Source: Hymenobacter volaticus
GTDB taxonomy: Bacteria; Bacteroidota; Bacteroidia; Cytophagales; Hymenobacteraceae
NCBI RefSeq assembly: GCF_022921055.1
Contig: NZ_CP095061.1
Location: 2,395,501 to 2,459,500, forward strand
Length of the DNA: 64,000 nt
Direction: 5' to 3'
In this document: positions 32,272 to 41,541 of the stretch, piece by piece
How the letters are laid out: every line of letters begins with the position of its first letter
How positions within the stretch are numbered: position 1 is the first letter of the stretch
Translations under genes and position numbers: made by a program
Notes under the pieces: model-generated
Database searches by the model: none
Told to the model about the DNA's origin: nothing
The model's input: only the letters and a program-made list of their open reading frames with translations

Positions 32272-32952
32272 GGAAAGAGGGGAGTGGGAATGAGTATGTG
32301 GGAAAAAGATAAAAGAAAACTCCAACAAAAGCACGGTGTGCTGTGCAGTTACTGCGAATTGCCAGTAGGCAACTTTGAGGCCAGGTTAAGCAACATGTAG
32401 CTACACAAAATAAAGTGCCTGAACCTCAGTTGTCTGACTCAGAATAGCCCTAAGTAGCGTAAAAAAAGGCCTTTTAATTTTGAACCATCCTAGAGGCTTT
32501 TAACTTTACCATCCGTAGCGAGTGCTACAACCCCGCCCAAGCAGCCCTAAGGTGCTGGGAAGCGCGGCCGGGGTTATGTCGAACGTAAAGAAAGGAGGTA
32601 CAAAATGTCTGATAGTCCCAAACGAATCCTGCCAAGCCTGTCGAATGTAGTCTGCTTCACCGCCGGACGCGCTTAACAACAGCTTTCGCGCGGAAAAACG
32701 CTTCCATTTAGCTTTTTCCCGCATTCTGGCAAGGTCTTACATATAAGATGACGGGGCTGTACCCCAGACTCGTCGCTCGGTAAGATTTGAAGGATTAGAT
32801 GCCCGGACCGCCCAGCAGCCTCTCAACTGAGGTTTTGCATAGGCAGTCCGGGCATCGCTCTTTTTAAGGGTAACTGAACGAGTAGCTAAATAAGCGTTCT
32901 ACTATGTTAGCTCTTTTGAACGAATATCTCAGCTACTCATATACTCAAAGCT
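32272..32952. other. Intergenic region of about 680 bases
   Basis: No supportable protein gene. It contains a plus-strand RNA hairpin with a U-run at 32798-32861 (listed separately). The rest shows no clear signal. Confidence 0.5.
32798..32861 (+). ncRNA. Candidate small structured RNA or orphan terminator
   Basis: Outer stem GATGCCCGGAC / GTCCGGGCATC, extendable by GCC/GGC across a mismatch, enclosing an inner CCTC/GAGG hairpin, then GCTCTTTTT. No plus-strand gene ends nearby (the neighbours on both sides are minus-strand), so the terminator-like end implies an unannotated plus-strand transcript. TAAGATTTG just upstream is a near match to a -7 box. Confidence 0.35.
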
Positions 32953-33510
32953 CTACAGCACCCGCCGTATGTTCATGAAACGCCGTTCGTAGTCGGTGCC
33001 TTCTACTTGGCTGATCTTCACGCCCGATTCGCGGCGAGCCGACGAAGAATGAATGAACCGCAACGGCTCACCGGGTTCCGATACGACAATGCCTGCGTGG
33101 CCGGGGGTGGTAGAACTGGCCGCCGTGCCGGTAAAGACCACAATGTCGCCGGGGCGGGCCTGCGTGCGAGCTATGGGCTTGCCGACCGATATGAGTAAGC
33201 CCGTAGAGTGAGGCATTTCCACTTTAAAGCGGCCGAACACATACTGCACAAAACCAGAGCAGTCGAAGCCAGTAGCGGGGGTGTTGCCGGCGTAGCAGTA
33301 GTTGGTGCCAAGTTGCCGCATAGCAAAGCGAACCACACTATCGGGGTGCGGCGTGGCAGCGCGGTTGCTTGTCCAGACGGCAGATTGCACAGGAGGCTGC
33401 TCGCGGTTGGGTTCGTTCTGGGAATTGCCAGCGGACTGTGGCTTATGCAACTCAAACACGCCAAGCATCAAAACAACCAGCGCAACGAATGTTATCCAAA
33501 TGTAGCGCAT
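32953..33510 (-). CDS. NlpC/P60 peptidoglycan endopeptidase, membrane-anchored
   Basis: 185 residues from the ATG at 33510. A single N-terminal membrane segment (IWITFVALVVLMLGVFEL) is followed by a Gln/Pro-rich linker and an NlpC/P60 domain: FAMRQLGTNYCYAG, catalytic Cys in TGFDCSGFVQ, PGDIVVFTG and His in TPGHAGIVV. The family cleaves the gamma-D-Glu to diamino-acid bond of stem peptides. The longer frame to 33726 would place the membrane segment mid-protein and is rejected. Confidence 0.9.
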   Translation of the reverse strand: MRYIWITFVALVVLMLGVFELHKPQSAGNSQNEPNREQPPVQSAVWTSNRAATPHPDSVVRFAMRQLGTNYCYAGNTPATGFDCSGFVQYVFGRFKVEMPHSTGLLISVGKPIARTQARPGDIVVFTGTAASSTTPGHAGIVVSEPGEPLRFIHSSSARRESGVKISQVEGTDYERRFMNIRRVL

Positions 33511-33904
33511 AGGAAGGGTTCTGTTAAAGGCATTGAAAGTGGAGCTGACTTCTAGTCCGGCCGAGTTCCAACCGTGGCGAAGTTGCGCTGCGGCTACGGG
33601 AAAACGATAACTGGTGCAATCAGAAACTGCTCCCCTAACGGTGGAGGTCGGGGCGAGGTTCTGGTACGGAAGCAGAACAGTGGTCAAGAGGGGCATAGCT
33701 GGTGGGACAGTGAAATAGTACGGCAAGAGTAGGTTGCAACTGTGCTGTAGAGCTACTAGCCAAATAAGGTGCCATTACATTTCTGGGCTGTGAATTTTCG
33801 CTGTGTTTTGCAGCCCTGGACGGTTTTCGCCGTTCTTTGCGGCAACCTATAAGGCGAGTGTCGTCGCTTTATCCATTCCAAACCCTTCTAATTTTTCTTT
33901 TCGC

Positions 33905-35707
33905 ATGATGTTTTCTCGTCTCCGACTGCTGGCTGCGGTGGGGTTGGTGTTTCTACTGAGTGATTTCCACCCGGTACTGGCCGCTTCTACGTTGCGCTAC
34001 ACGCTGGCTATGCCTGCTCCGCAGACGCACTATTTCGAAGTTGACATGAGCCTGGGCGGCTTCGGCAAGCAATATACCGACCTGAAAATGCCCGTGTGGG
34101 CACCGGGGTCCTACCTTGTGCGCGAGTTTGCACGCCACGTTGAAGGCTTTCAAGCCAAAGCTGGTGGCCAGAACCTGCGCATCGAGAAAATCAACAAGAA
34201 CACGTGGCGGGTGTATCACCCCAAAGCCAAAGACTTCACCGTACACTATAGTGTTTATGCATATGAGCTAAGCGTACGCACCAGCTTCTTGGATGCGGCG
34301 CACGGCTACGTAAATGGTACTAGTGTATTCATGTACCCCGCCGATAGCAAGCAGCTGGCCAGCACGCTGGAGGTGCGCCCCGCTACGGGCTGGACGCAAG
34401 TAAGCACCAGTTTGAAGCCTGCGGGTAGTCAATTTACGTTCACGTCTTCCAACTACGACGAGCTAGCCGACTCGCCCATTGAAATTGGTACGCACAAAGT
34501 GATGAGCTTTGAGGCCAACGGTACACCGCATACGGTAGCCATGTTTGGCAACGCCAAATACGACGAAGCCAAGCTGCTGGCCGACATGAAACGGGTATGC
34601 GAGGCAGCGCACCGCGTAGTTGGGCAGAATCCGCTGGACCGGTACGTGTTCATTGTACACAACATCGAGCGGGGTACCGGTGGCTTAGAGCATTTGTACT
34701 CCACTACGCTCTCCACCTCGCGCAATGCCTATAGCACCGAAGCGGGCTACAAAGGTTTCTTGGGCTTGGTAGCGCACGAGTATTTCCATCTCTGGAACGT
34801 GAAGCGCATCCGCCCCATAGCCCTCGGGCCATTCGACTACGACAACGAAAACTACACGCACATGCTGTGGGTGAGCGAAGGCGGCACCAGCTACTTCGGC
34901 GACAAAATTGTGCAGCGGGCCGGCTTTGTGAGCCCCGAAGAATACCTTGGCAACACCAGCACCAGCATCACCCGCGTGGAAAATACGCCGGGCAACAAAG
35001 TGCAGTCGGCCGCCGAATCGAGCTTTGACGCTTGGATTAAAGGGTACCGGCCCAACGAGAATTCCGCTAACACCGGCATCAGCTACTACGACAAAGGCGA
35101 GCTGATCGGGGCCATGCTGGATTTGATGATCATCAACGAAACCAAAGGGCAGAAGCAACTCGACGACGTGATGCGCTACCTCTACGACCAGTACTACAAA
35201 AAGCAAGGTCGAGGCTTCACCGACGAAGAGTATCAGGCGGCCGTTGCGAAGGTAGCCGGCCGCCGCTTCGATGACTTCTTCCGCCGCTATGTGTACGGTA
35301 CCGAGACCCTGCCCTACGATACCATGCTAGGCTATGCAGGCCTCAAACTAAGCACGGCGCCATTAACTACCGATGTCGCCCTAGGAGCCACAATCAGCAC
35401 TACCGGCGGAAAATTCACCGTAACCAACACTTTGCGCAATGGCAGTGCCTGGCAAGGCGGCCTTAACGTGAACGATGAGGTATTGGCTGTTGATGGCAAC
35501 CGCCTCACCGATGACCCTAATAAGCTGTTAGCAAGCCGCCCCGCTAATTCGCAGGTGAAGATGCTCGTTTCGCGCGACGGGCAACTGAAGGAGCTTACGT
35601 TCCCGCTACTTGCCAGCGCAGCTATTCGCTACCGCATCGAGCAAGTTGCCAGCCCAACGGCCGAGCAACAAGTAGTATTGAGAAAGTGGTTGACCTTTAA
35701 AGAATAA
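33905..35707 (+). CDS. M61-family glycyl aminopeptidase with PDZ domain
   Basis: 600 residues from the ATG at 33905; signal peptide LLAAVGLVFLLSDFHPVLAA. An N-terminal beta domain precedes the peptidase core with zinc motif HEYFHLWNVKRIRP (His291) and the third-ligand region WVSEGGTSYFGD. A C-terminal PDZ-like domain (SAWQGGLNVNDEVLAVDGNR) is typical of the family. It releases N-terminal Gly or Ala from peptides in the periplasm or outside. It is monocistronic, followed by a strong terminator. Confidence 0.93.
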   Translation: MMFSRLRLLAAVGLVFLLSDFHPVLAASTLRYTLAMPAPQTHYFEVDMSLGGFGKQYTDLKMPVWAPGSYLVREFARHVEGFQAKAGGQNLRIEKINKNTWRVYHPKAKDFTVHYSVYAYELSVRTSFLDAAHGYVNGTSVFMYPADSKQLASTLEVRPATGWTQVSTSLKPAGSQFTFTSSNYDELADSPIEIGTHKVMSFEANGTPHTVAMFGNAKYDEAKLLADMKRVCEAAHRVVGQNPLDRYVFIVHNIERGTGGLEHLYSTTLSTSRNAYSTEAGYKGFLGLVAHEYFHLWNVKRIRPIALGPFDYDNENYTHMLWVSEGGTSYFGDKIVQRAGFVSPEEYLGNTSTSITRVENTPGNKVQSAAESSFDAWIKGYRPNENSANTGISYYDKGELIGAMLDLMIINETKGQKQLDDVMRYLYDQYYKKQGRGFTDEEYQAAVAKVAGRRFDDFFRRYVYGTETLPYDTMLGYAGLKLSTAPLTTDVALGATISTTGGKFTVTNTLRNGSAWQGGLNVNDEVLAVDGNRLTDDPNKLLASRPANSQVKMLVSRDGQLKELTFPLLASAAIRYRIEQVASPTAEQQVVLRKWLTFKE

Positions 35708-35717
35708 CAACCAAACC

Positions 35718-35764
35718 GAAAACAAAGAGGCCTGTCTGAATTTCAGACAGGCCTCTTTGTTTTC
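35718..35764. terminator. Strong bidirectional terminator
   Basis: 23-bp perfect arms (GAAAACAAAGAGGCCTGTCT.. and complement) around a single T, between convergent genes. Confidence 0.93.
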
Positions 35765-35806
35765 AGGCAATTTACTTTGCACTGCTGCAAATCAGCGTGC
35801 TTGTGC

Positions 35807-37387
35807 TCACAGCGCTGGCCCACCTACAGCAGCGGCTACGTTCAGGCGGCCCCAGCCGAAGCTACTGCTGCGGGCGTTGCGGTTGGAGCTGGCGGCCACG
35901 AGTCGGCTCATGATTTGGGCGCGGGTTTCGGTGGGGTAGCGCGACCAAACAAGGGCCGTCATGCCGGCCATGTAGCTGGTAGCCACCGACGAGCCACCTA
36001 CTGTGCTCGGCTCGTCGCCGCTCAGGGCTAAAGTTAGGGCGCCGAGGTCGTTGCTGCTGCGCTGCATCACCACCGAAAACTCCACATCGGCACCAACGTG
36101 ACAATCGTCGCAGCGGGTGGTGAGGTTGTCTTTTACGCCCGTAACGGCCACAGCTTCGGGTAGGGAGGCCGGGTAGATAACGTCCACCAACCCCGACGAC
36201 CACTCGAACGAAGTGCCCGCGGCGCAGTACAGTAACTTGCCGCGGCTGTAGGCGTAGTGGATGGCATCGGTCATCTGCCCAGAGCTGGTGAGGCGGCCCA
36301 TACTCATGCTAATAATGCGGACATCGGACCGGTTGCCGGCTAGTACGTAGGCGTCGGACACGCCCTTCACCTCGCGGCTTCCATCCAGAAACACATCCTC
36401 CGCGGCGCGCACTACTATCAGGTTGGCATTGTAGGCTACGCCCACTGAAGTTCCGTCGGTGCCACGAGGAGCGGCGCAAGCGCCGGCCATGCTGGTGCCG
36501 TGCCCACAACCATCGTTGGGGGTTTCCACTGGGCCGGTTGGGAAACCGAGGAAAGTGGAACGGGGCAGTGTAACCAGCCGCTCCACGGTGCGGCCAGAAC
36601 TCAGGCCCTGGTTGAAATCCGTGCTAAGATTTTCTTGGGTTTCCGAGCAACCTGTGTCAATGATAAGCACCTTGATGCCGCGGCCGGTGCTTTGGCTCCA
36701 AGCAGTCCGAATGCCATGGTATTGGTCGGCCTGGCTCCACGATGATTTGCCACTGCCCGGTAGCACCGTAAAATCTTCATCGGGGACTAGGCCAGGAGTG
36801 GGGACATTGTTGCCACAGCCGCTGCTACTACTGCTGCTACTCAGGGAGGCGGCGCTTTTGCTGGCCACCTCCGTGGGGCGGTTGGGTTCGTAGCCCATCG
36901 GCTCGGCGTAGCGCACCAGCCGCGAGGCGCGCAACGCCTTGATGGTGCCAAGTTCCCGCACTGTTACATCCACCACAGGCAACACGTTTTCTTGGTAGGC
37001 CATAATATCAGTCAGCGTTAGCTCCGGGCGCGTTTTGCGTTCTTCGGCTAGAATTAAATCTAATACCTGCGTCCGGGCTTCCTGCCAAGCGGGGTTGTTG
37101 GCTGCATCGGCAGGAACTGCAATTCTATTGCCAGCGGGCTGATAGCCCACCGACAGCACATAGTCGGAGCGGGTGAGGGCGCTCCATACAAAGTGAGCTG
37201 AAGCCTTGTTCCAGTCGAATTGCCCGGTTTCCCGCAGAGTACTCATGATCTGGGCATCGAGCTGCTGGCCGCTGAGGGCGGCGGTAGGGTCGGGAGTGGG
37301 TTGTGGGGCCTGCTGTTCGTCGGCTTGGGACTGACAGCTTGCTAGAAGCAGCACCAGCAGTGCTGCCGAAAGAGTAGAAGTACGCAT
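35807..37387 (-). CDS. Subtilisin-like lipoprotein protease (S8)
   Basis: 526 residues from the ATG at 37387; lipobox LASC. A propeptide-like region of about 150 residues and a Ser-rich hinge (SAASLSSSSSSSGCG) precede the catalytic domain. Triad: Asp244 in LIIDTGCSE, His296 in GCGHGTSMAG, Ser467 in VGGSSVATSYMAG (the usual GTSMAAP loop is altered). Several Cys pairs (CDDCH, NDGCGHG) may form disulfides. It is unrelated in detail to the subtilase at 2462. It probably acts on the cell surface. Confidence 0.9.
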   Translation of the reverse strand: MRTSTLSAALLVLLLASCQSQADEQQAPQPTPDPTAALSGQQLDAQIMSTLRETGQFDWNKASAHFVWSALTRSDYVLSVGYQPAGNRIAVPADAANNPAWQEARTQVLDLILAEERKTRPELTLTDIMAYQENVLPVVDVTVRELGTIKALRASRLVRYAEPMGYEPNRPTEVASKSAASLSSSSSSSGCGNNVPTPGLVPDEDFTVLPGSGKSSWSQADQYHGIRTAWSQSTGRGIKVLIIDTGCSETQENLSTDFNQGLSSGRTVERLVTLPRSTFLGFPTGPVETPNDGCGHGTSMAGACAAPRGTDGTSVGVAYNANLIVVRAAEDVFLDGSREVKGVSDAYVLAGNRSDVRIISMSMGRLTSSGQMTDAIHYAYSRGKLLYCAAGTSFEWSSGLVDVIYPASLPEAVAVTGVKDNLTTRCDDCHVGADVEFSVVMQRSSNDLGALTLALSGDEPSTVGGSSVATSYMAGMTALVWSRYPTETRAQIMSRLVAASSNRNARSSSFGWGRLNVAAAVGGPAL

Positions 37388-37511
37388 GAGGTTGTGGGAG
37401 TTGGGGTTGTGGAACAAAGACGAATTCCAAGGGACGCAAAAGTGACGTCAAACGCAAGTCATTAACGGCTTTCTTCTGGAGCATACTTCAAACCCAAGGT
37501 GCAAGCAACGA

Positions 37512-37542
37512 AAAAGCCCTGCTGAATGCCAGCAGGGCTTTT
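37512..37542. terminator. Terminator after kup
   Basis: 13-bp arms AAAAGCCCTGCTG / CAGCAGGGCTTTT, 5-base loop, downstream of the minus-strand kup stop at 37564. Confidence 0.88.
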
Positions 37543-37563
37543 AAAGGGGTAATAAATGACTGG

Positions 37564-39498
37564 TTACGAAACCCGTTTCAGAGCCACGTCGCGGACGGGG
37601 GTGATAACGAGGGGTACCTTCTCGACTTTCACTGAGCTGGTATCGAGACCGAAGTACTTGTCTTCGGAAGCAATGAACTGCTTGATGTAGAAGTAAGCTT
37701 GCATTACCAGCTTCTCGATAGCCGGGAATTCGTTTTCCACCGAGAGGAATTTCTCGAGCACTACAAAGCGGAAGTCGCCGGTTACGTGCTGCCGGCTCAG
37801 GGACTCGTAGCGCGAGGTGATGTCCACTTCTTTGTTGCGCACGAGGTCTTCTACCACCTTGCGGAAATACAGATTGATGCGTTGCTCCACCCGGAAACCA
37901 AGCCGGAACGTGATGCGGAAGGCATCGTCATGCGCTAGCTCTACCACTTTATACTCCATGGTATAGGGCTCGTCGGTGGTGTCGACGTGCACAAACCAGT
38001 AGATGTCGGCACGCTTGGGGCGCTTCTGGAAGATGGAGTAGATAATCTTGGACTCGATTTCGGTGGCCCGTTCAGCCGACGTCATAAATACGAGGTGCGT
38101 AGAATACTTCGGTACCGATTCGTCGGCGGATAGCTCTTTCAACGCTTCCATGTACGGATCAATCTTCACGAACTCGGTGAGGCGGCGCTTGATGTAGAAG
38201 GCTCGCAGCCACACGTACATCACGGCTACTAGCGTAGCGCCAATGGCCAGAGACACCCACCCGCCGTGCGGAAACTTCACCAAGTTGGCAATCAGAAACG
38301 AGCCTTCGATCAGGCCATACACCACTGTGAACAGCGCCACTGCGGCCAAGGGTACACGCTTGGCGCGCAACCACACGGTGAGTAGCAGCGTGGTCATGAG
38401 CATGGTTAGGGTGATGGCTAAGCCGTAGGCGGCTTCCATGTTTTCCGACCTCCGGAAGTAAAGCACCACCCCGATACAGCCGAAAAGCAGCAGCCGGTTC
38501 ATGCTCGGCACGTACAGCTGGCCTTTCACGTCGGTGGGGTAGTTGAGCTTCACTTTAGGCCACATGTTGAGCCGGATAGCTTCGGCAACCAGCGTAAAGG
38601 AACCCGTGATAAGTGCCTGCGAGGCAATGATGGCCGCAATGGTAGCAATACCAATCCCAATGAGCAGAAACCACTCCGGCATCAATTCATAAAACGGGTT
38701 ACGCTTGTTGAGGTGCTCGCCCTGATGGCTGAGCAGCCACGCGCCCTGGCCCATGTAGTTGAGCAGCAGCGTGGTTTTAACAAATACCCAGCTGATGCGG
38801 ATGTTGCCTTTGCCACAGTGACCCAGATCAGAATACAGGGCCTCGGCTCCGGTGGTACACAGGAATACGGCCCCGAGCAGCCAGAACCCGCCCGGATAGT
38901 TGACCAGCAGATCGTAAGCGTAGTAGGGATTAAATGCCTTCAAGATGGCGGGCTGCTGAACAATCCAGCTGACGCCCAACACCCCAAGCATCGAAAACCA
39001 AATCAGCATGATGGGCCCGAAAGCCTTGCCCACAATCTGGGTACCGAAGCTTTGGAGCAGAAACAGCGCCAGCAGAATGCCAATCACAATGGGCACCGTT
39101 GGGATGCTCGGGTACACTGCCTCCAGTCCTTCAATAGCCGAGGAAACCGAGATGGGCGGCGTAATCACGCCGTCGGCTAGCAGGGCCGAGCCACCGATGA
39201 TGGCCGGAACAGTAAGCCAGCCCGCCCGCCGCCGAACCAAGGCGTAAAGTGAGAAGATGCCACCCTCGCCGTTGTTGTCGGCGTTGAGCGTGAGCATTAC
39301 ATATTTGATGGTAGTTTGGAGCGTAAGCGTCCAGATGACGCAGGAAATCCCCCCGTACACGAGGTGAGGGTTGATTTGCTCCGGCACAATAGCCTTCATT
39401 ACATAGAGCGGCGACGTGCCGATATCTCCGTAAATGATGCCGAGGGCAATAAGCAAGCCCGCTGTTGAAATAGCGGTGTGCTGGTGTTTGGCGTCCAT
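37564..39498 (-). CDS. kup: Kup-type potassium uptake protein
   Basis: 644 residues from the ATG at 39498. It imports K+ with protons. N-terminal signature LGIIYGDIGTSPLYVMKAI, followed by about twelve membrane segments (LADGVITPPISVSSAIEGLE; NYMGQGAWLLSHQG; ALITGSFTLVAEAIRL) and a cytoplasmic C-terminal domain of about 200 residues with YWFVHVDTTDEPYTMEYKV. Length and order match the family. A promoter lies at 39551-39579 and a terminator at 37512-37542, so it is monocistronic. Confidence 0.95.
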   Translation of the reverse strand: MDAKHQHTAISTAGLLIALGIIYGDIGTSPLYVMKAIVPEQINPHLVYGGISCVIWTLTLQTTIKYVMLTLNADNNGEGGIFSLYALVRRRAGWLTVPAIIGGSALLADGVITPPISVSSAIEGLEAVYPSIPTVPIVIGILLALFLLQSFGTQIVGKAFGPIMLIWFSMLGVLGVSWIVQQPAILKAFNPYYAYDLLVNYPGGFWLLGAVFLCTTGAEALYSDLGHCGKGNIRISWVFVKTTLLLNYMGQGAWLLSHQGEHLNKRNPFYELMPEWFLLIGIGIATIAAIIASQALITGSFTLVAEAIRLNMWPKVKLNYPTDVKGQLYVPSMNRLLLFGCIGVVLYFRRSENMEAAYGLAITLTMLMTTLLLTVWLRAKRVPLAAVALFTVVYGLIEGSFLIANLVKFPHGGWVSLAIGATLVAVMYVWLRAFYIKRRLTEFVKIDPYMEALKELSADESVPKYSTHLVFMTSAERATEIESKIIYSIFQKRPKRADIYWFVHVDTTDEPYTMEYKVVELAHDDAFRITFRLGFRVEQRINLYFRKVVEDLVRNKEVDITSRYESLSRQHVTGDFRFVVLEKFLSVENEFPAIEKLVMQAYFYIKQFIASEDKYFGLDTSSVKVEKVPLVITPVRDVALKRVS

Positions 39499-39550
39499 GC
39501 GTGGCGGAAAGAAAATAAAAGCGCTACCTGCAAACTGTTTAAAAAGCGCC

Positions 39551-39579
39551 CAAAGGTAGCGGGCAGCGCTCAAACCAAA
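39551..39579 (-). promoter_or_regulatory. Promoter for kup
   Basis: On the minus strand: TACCTTTG (39551-39558) as -7 box and TTTG (39576-39579) upstream with a 17-base spacer, about 52 bases before the kup ATG. Confidence 0.5.
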
Positions 39580-39624
39580 ACACTGGTTTTCTTGTAGGAA
39601 AAACAGCCAAATACAATACAGCGG

Positions 39625-40250
39625 TTACCGCATCTCCGAACTCAGCGGCGAATCAGGAAATGTAGGAGTGGCAGCGAACAGCGCCGCCGTGGCTGTTTGG
39701 GCCGCTTCGTGGTGGCGCTGCCGGATGCGGCGGTTGGCTTCGGCAGTTAGTTTCTGCCAGCTAGCCAGTTCGCCGGGCAGCGCAAAATGGGTGGCTTCTC
39801 GCCCTAGTCGGTGCAGGCGTACCCGGTTGGTGCCTCGCTGGCCCATCGCCAGCAACAGCACGCCTACCACAATGCCTAAAGCCGCCGGCATGGTTCGCAG
39901 CCAGTTTTGCAAAAAGCCTAACAGGAAACCTGCCAGCGTAAATCCCCGAGCAGTAGCCACAGCAGCCACCGTACTCGTTGCACATCCACGCCCTCTAGCT
40001 CCCACCACCCAAACGGTTGTCCGTTGATTTGCAGCTGGTCATTGGTTAGTACCATGCGCCCATCGGCACTGCGTACTTCGGCAAAAAGCATGGGGTCGGG
40101 CAGCACCACAGGGGGAGGGGCAGCAGGGATTGACGCCGCTGGCTCTGCCTCACCAAGTGCTGGCTCAGCTGGTTCCGGTGGCTTCACTTCCGCATCCGGA
40201 GCTGGTGGTTGAGAGGCATCGGGAGGAACGCTAGGCGAAGAATCTGTCAT
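39625..40250 (-). CDS. Membrane protein with PH-like N-terminal part (frameshifted)
   Basis: The start is the ATG at 40250 (MTDSSPSVPPDASQPP), opening a Pro/Ala/Glu-rich disordered region of about 60 residues. A short beta region (FAEVRSADGRMVLTNDQLQI, GWWELEGVDVQRV) resembles membrane-associated PH-like domains. Two membrane segments follow (WLLWLLLGGFTLAGFLLGFL after repair; AALGIVVGVLLLAM), then a basic helical tail. The frame breaks at the C4 run 39946-39949; one extra base joins the parts into about 208 residues. Function unknown. Confidence 0.65.
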
Positions 40251-40257
40251 ACGCAAA

Positions 40258-40328
40258 AAAGCCCCGCCGGCCGTATTCGTTCCTGCCCAGTGAAGTGGGG
40301 TGGAAGAGGTAACGGTCGGCGGGGCTTT
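40258..40328. terminator. Hairpin between fkp-type gene and the next gene
   Basis: AAAGCCCCGCCG(G)CCGT pairs with ACGG(T)CGGCGGGGCTTT across a 37-base loop, directly after the isomerase stop at 40338 (minus strand). Confidence 0.75.
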
Positions 40329-40337
40329 CAAATTAGC

Positions 40338-40970
40338 TTAGTTGTTTACTTTCAGCAACTCCACGTCGAAGATGAGCGTGGTGTCGGGTCCGATATCGCG
40401 GCCGGCACCGTGCTGGCCGTAGGCCAGCTCCGAAGGAATGTAGAGGCGCCACTTCGAGCCTTCGGGCATCAGCTGCAACGCCTCTGTCCAGCCGGCAATA
40501 ACACCGTTGACAGGGAAGGTAGCTGGCTGACCGCGCTGGTAGCTGCTATCAAACACGTTGCCGTTGATAAGAGTGCCGTGGTAGTGGGTGGTAACCGAGC
40601 TGTTGATGGTAGGCTTCTTGCCAGTGCCCTCGTTGATTACTTCGTACTGCAAACCGCTTGGCAGGGTAGTTACGCCCGCGCGGCTCTTGTTTCCACTTAA
40701 GAAGGCTTGGCCTTCTTCTTTATTGTTAGCCATAGAACTGGAAGTTTGGTTGTCGTCATCGTCTTCTACACCACCCATTTGCTCTTGCAACTGCTGCATA
40801 GCAGACTGCATTTGCTCCTGGGTAAGGCGGCTTGGCTCGCCGCTCAGGCCTTCTTTCATGCTGGCGGCCAGTACGTCCACGTCCAGATCGAGACCCTGCT
40901 GGGCGAAGTTGCGGGCTAAGTCGCGCCCGATGATGTAACTGATCTGGTCTTTAAGACTGCTCAGGTTCAT
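40338..40970 (-). CDS. FKBP-type peptidyl-prolyl cis-trans isomerase
   Basis: 210 residues with the two-part plan of Mip/FkpA proteins. A helical N-terminal dimerisation region (ISYIIGRDLARNFAQQGLDL, MQSAMQQLQEQM) is followed by an FKBP domain (LPSGLQYEVINEGTGKKP, THYHGTLINGNVFDSSY, VIAGWTEALQLMPEGSKW, LAYGQHGAG, LIFDVELLKV). There is no signal peptide, so unlike most FkpA it is probably cytoplasmic or its start is wrong. It assists proline-limited protein folding. Confidence 0.9.
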   Translation of the reverse strand: MNLSSLKDQISYIIGRDLARNFAQQGLDLDVDVLAASMKEGLSGEPSRLTQEQMQSAMQQLQEQMGGVEDDDDNQTSSSMANNKEEGQAFLSGNKSRAGVTTLPSGLQYEVINEGTGKKPTINSSVTTHYHGTLINGNVFDSSYQRGQPATFPVNGVIAGWTEALQLMPEGSKWRLYIPSELAYGQHGAGRDIGPDTTLIFDVELLKVNN

Positions 40971-41174
40971 AAATCACTGATTTTGCTGATTGTTTGGATG
41001 GCCCAAATCTTTTGGTGCCACCGGTTCGCACAGCAGGTGAGAGGATAGGAGCGGCTCCGAGTGAGCTGCTGAACTGTGAAGTACCGAAAACAGCGCACAA
41101 TGGATACGCTTTTTTTTAAAGGTCTTCTCTAAAGTGCTGATTAATAATCCAGCTTTCTTCTACCCCCAAACAAA

Positions 41175-41201
41175 ATAAACCCCACCAAAGGCGGGGTTTA
41201 T
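41175..41201. terminator. Terminator after the 45-residue peptide gene
   Basis: Stem ATAAACCCC(A)CC / GG(C)GGGGTTTAT with loop AAA, just past the stop at 41225 on the minus strand. Confidence 0.8.
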
Positions 41202-41224
41202 AGCAAAACGGAAGTTCAGACCGC

Positions 41225-41362
41225 TTAGCAGAAATGCAGTTCCTCTTCGTCGTGGAGGTCAAAATGCAGGTTCAAGTCCCGCACTTGGGCCGCGAGAAAA
41301 CTCAGCGAGCCTAAGCCTCCTAAAACAAGGAGAGAAGAAATGGCGGCAGTACTTTTTTTCAT
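41225..41362 (-). CDS. 45-residue exported peptide with acidic His/Cys tail
   Basis: Starts at the ATG at 41362 (MKKSTAAISSLLVLGG). A hydrophobic signal or anchor covers residues 8-26 and the rest is DLNLHFDLHDEEELHFC, ending in Cys. Three His, one Cys and several Asp/Glu in 17 residues suggest metal binding, which is inference only. A -7 box (41403-41410) and a terminator (41175-41201) flank it tightly, which supports a real monocistronic gene. No homologue family was recognised. Confidence 0.65.
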   Translation of the reverse strand: MKKSTAAISSLLVLGGLGSLSFLAAQVRDLNLHFDLHDEEELHFC

Positions 41363-41402
41363 GGCGATGTATATATAGGAATGTGTGTCAGTTTCTTGAC
41401 TG

Positions 41403-41410
41403 CAAAGATA
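41403..41410 (-). promoter_or_regulatory. -7 box for the small peptide gene
   Basis: TATCTTTG on the minus strand matches TAnnTTTG about 40 bases before the ATG at 41362. The -33 box is not clear. Confidence 0.5.
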
Positions 41411-41541
41411 ATACGTATAGGATCGAAAATTGTTATGCAAGCATACCTTATTTGTGTTGATACTTATCGGGATTCAATTCCATTCTCCTGGTTCGTTAGG
41501 GAAATGAATGTCGAGGTTACCATGATTTCCTTCTTTACAAC

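Noticed and set aside
32506..32724. A 72-codon minus-strand frame in the 680-base gap
   Set aside because: No signal, domain or promoter, and its composition is unlike neighbouring genes.
38713..39180. A 155-codon open frame opposite kup
   Set aside because: Kup is unmistakable on the minus strand. The opposite frame has odd His/Gln-rich composition and no start context.
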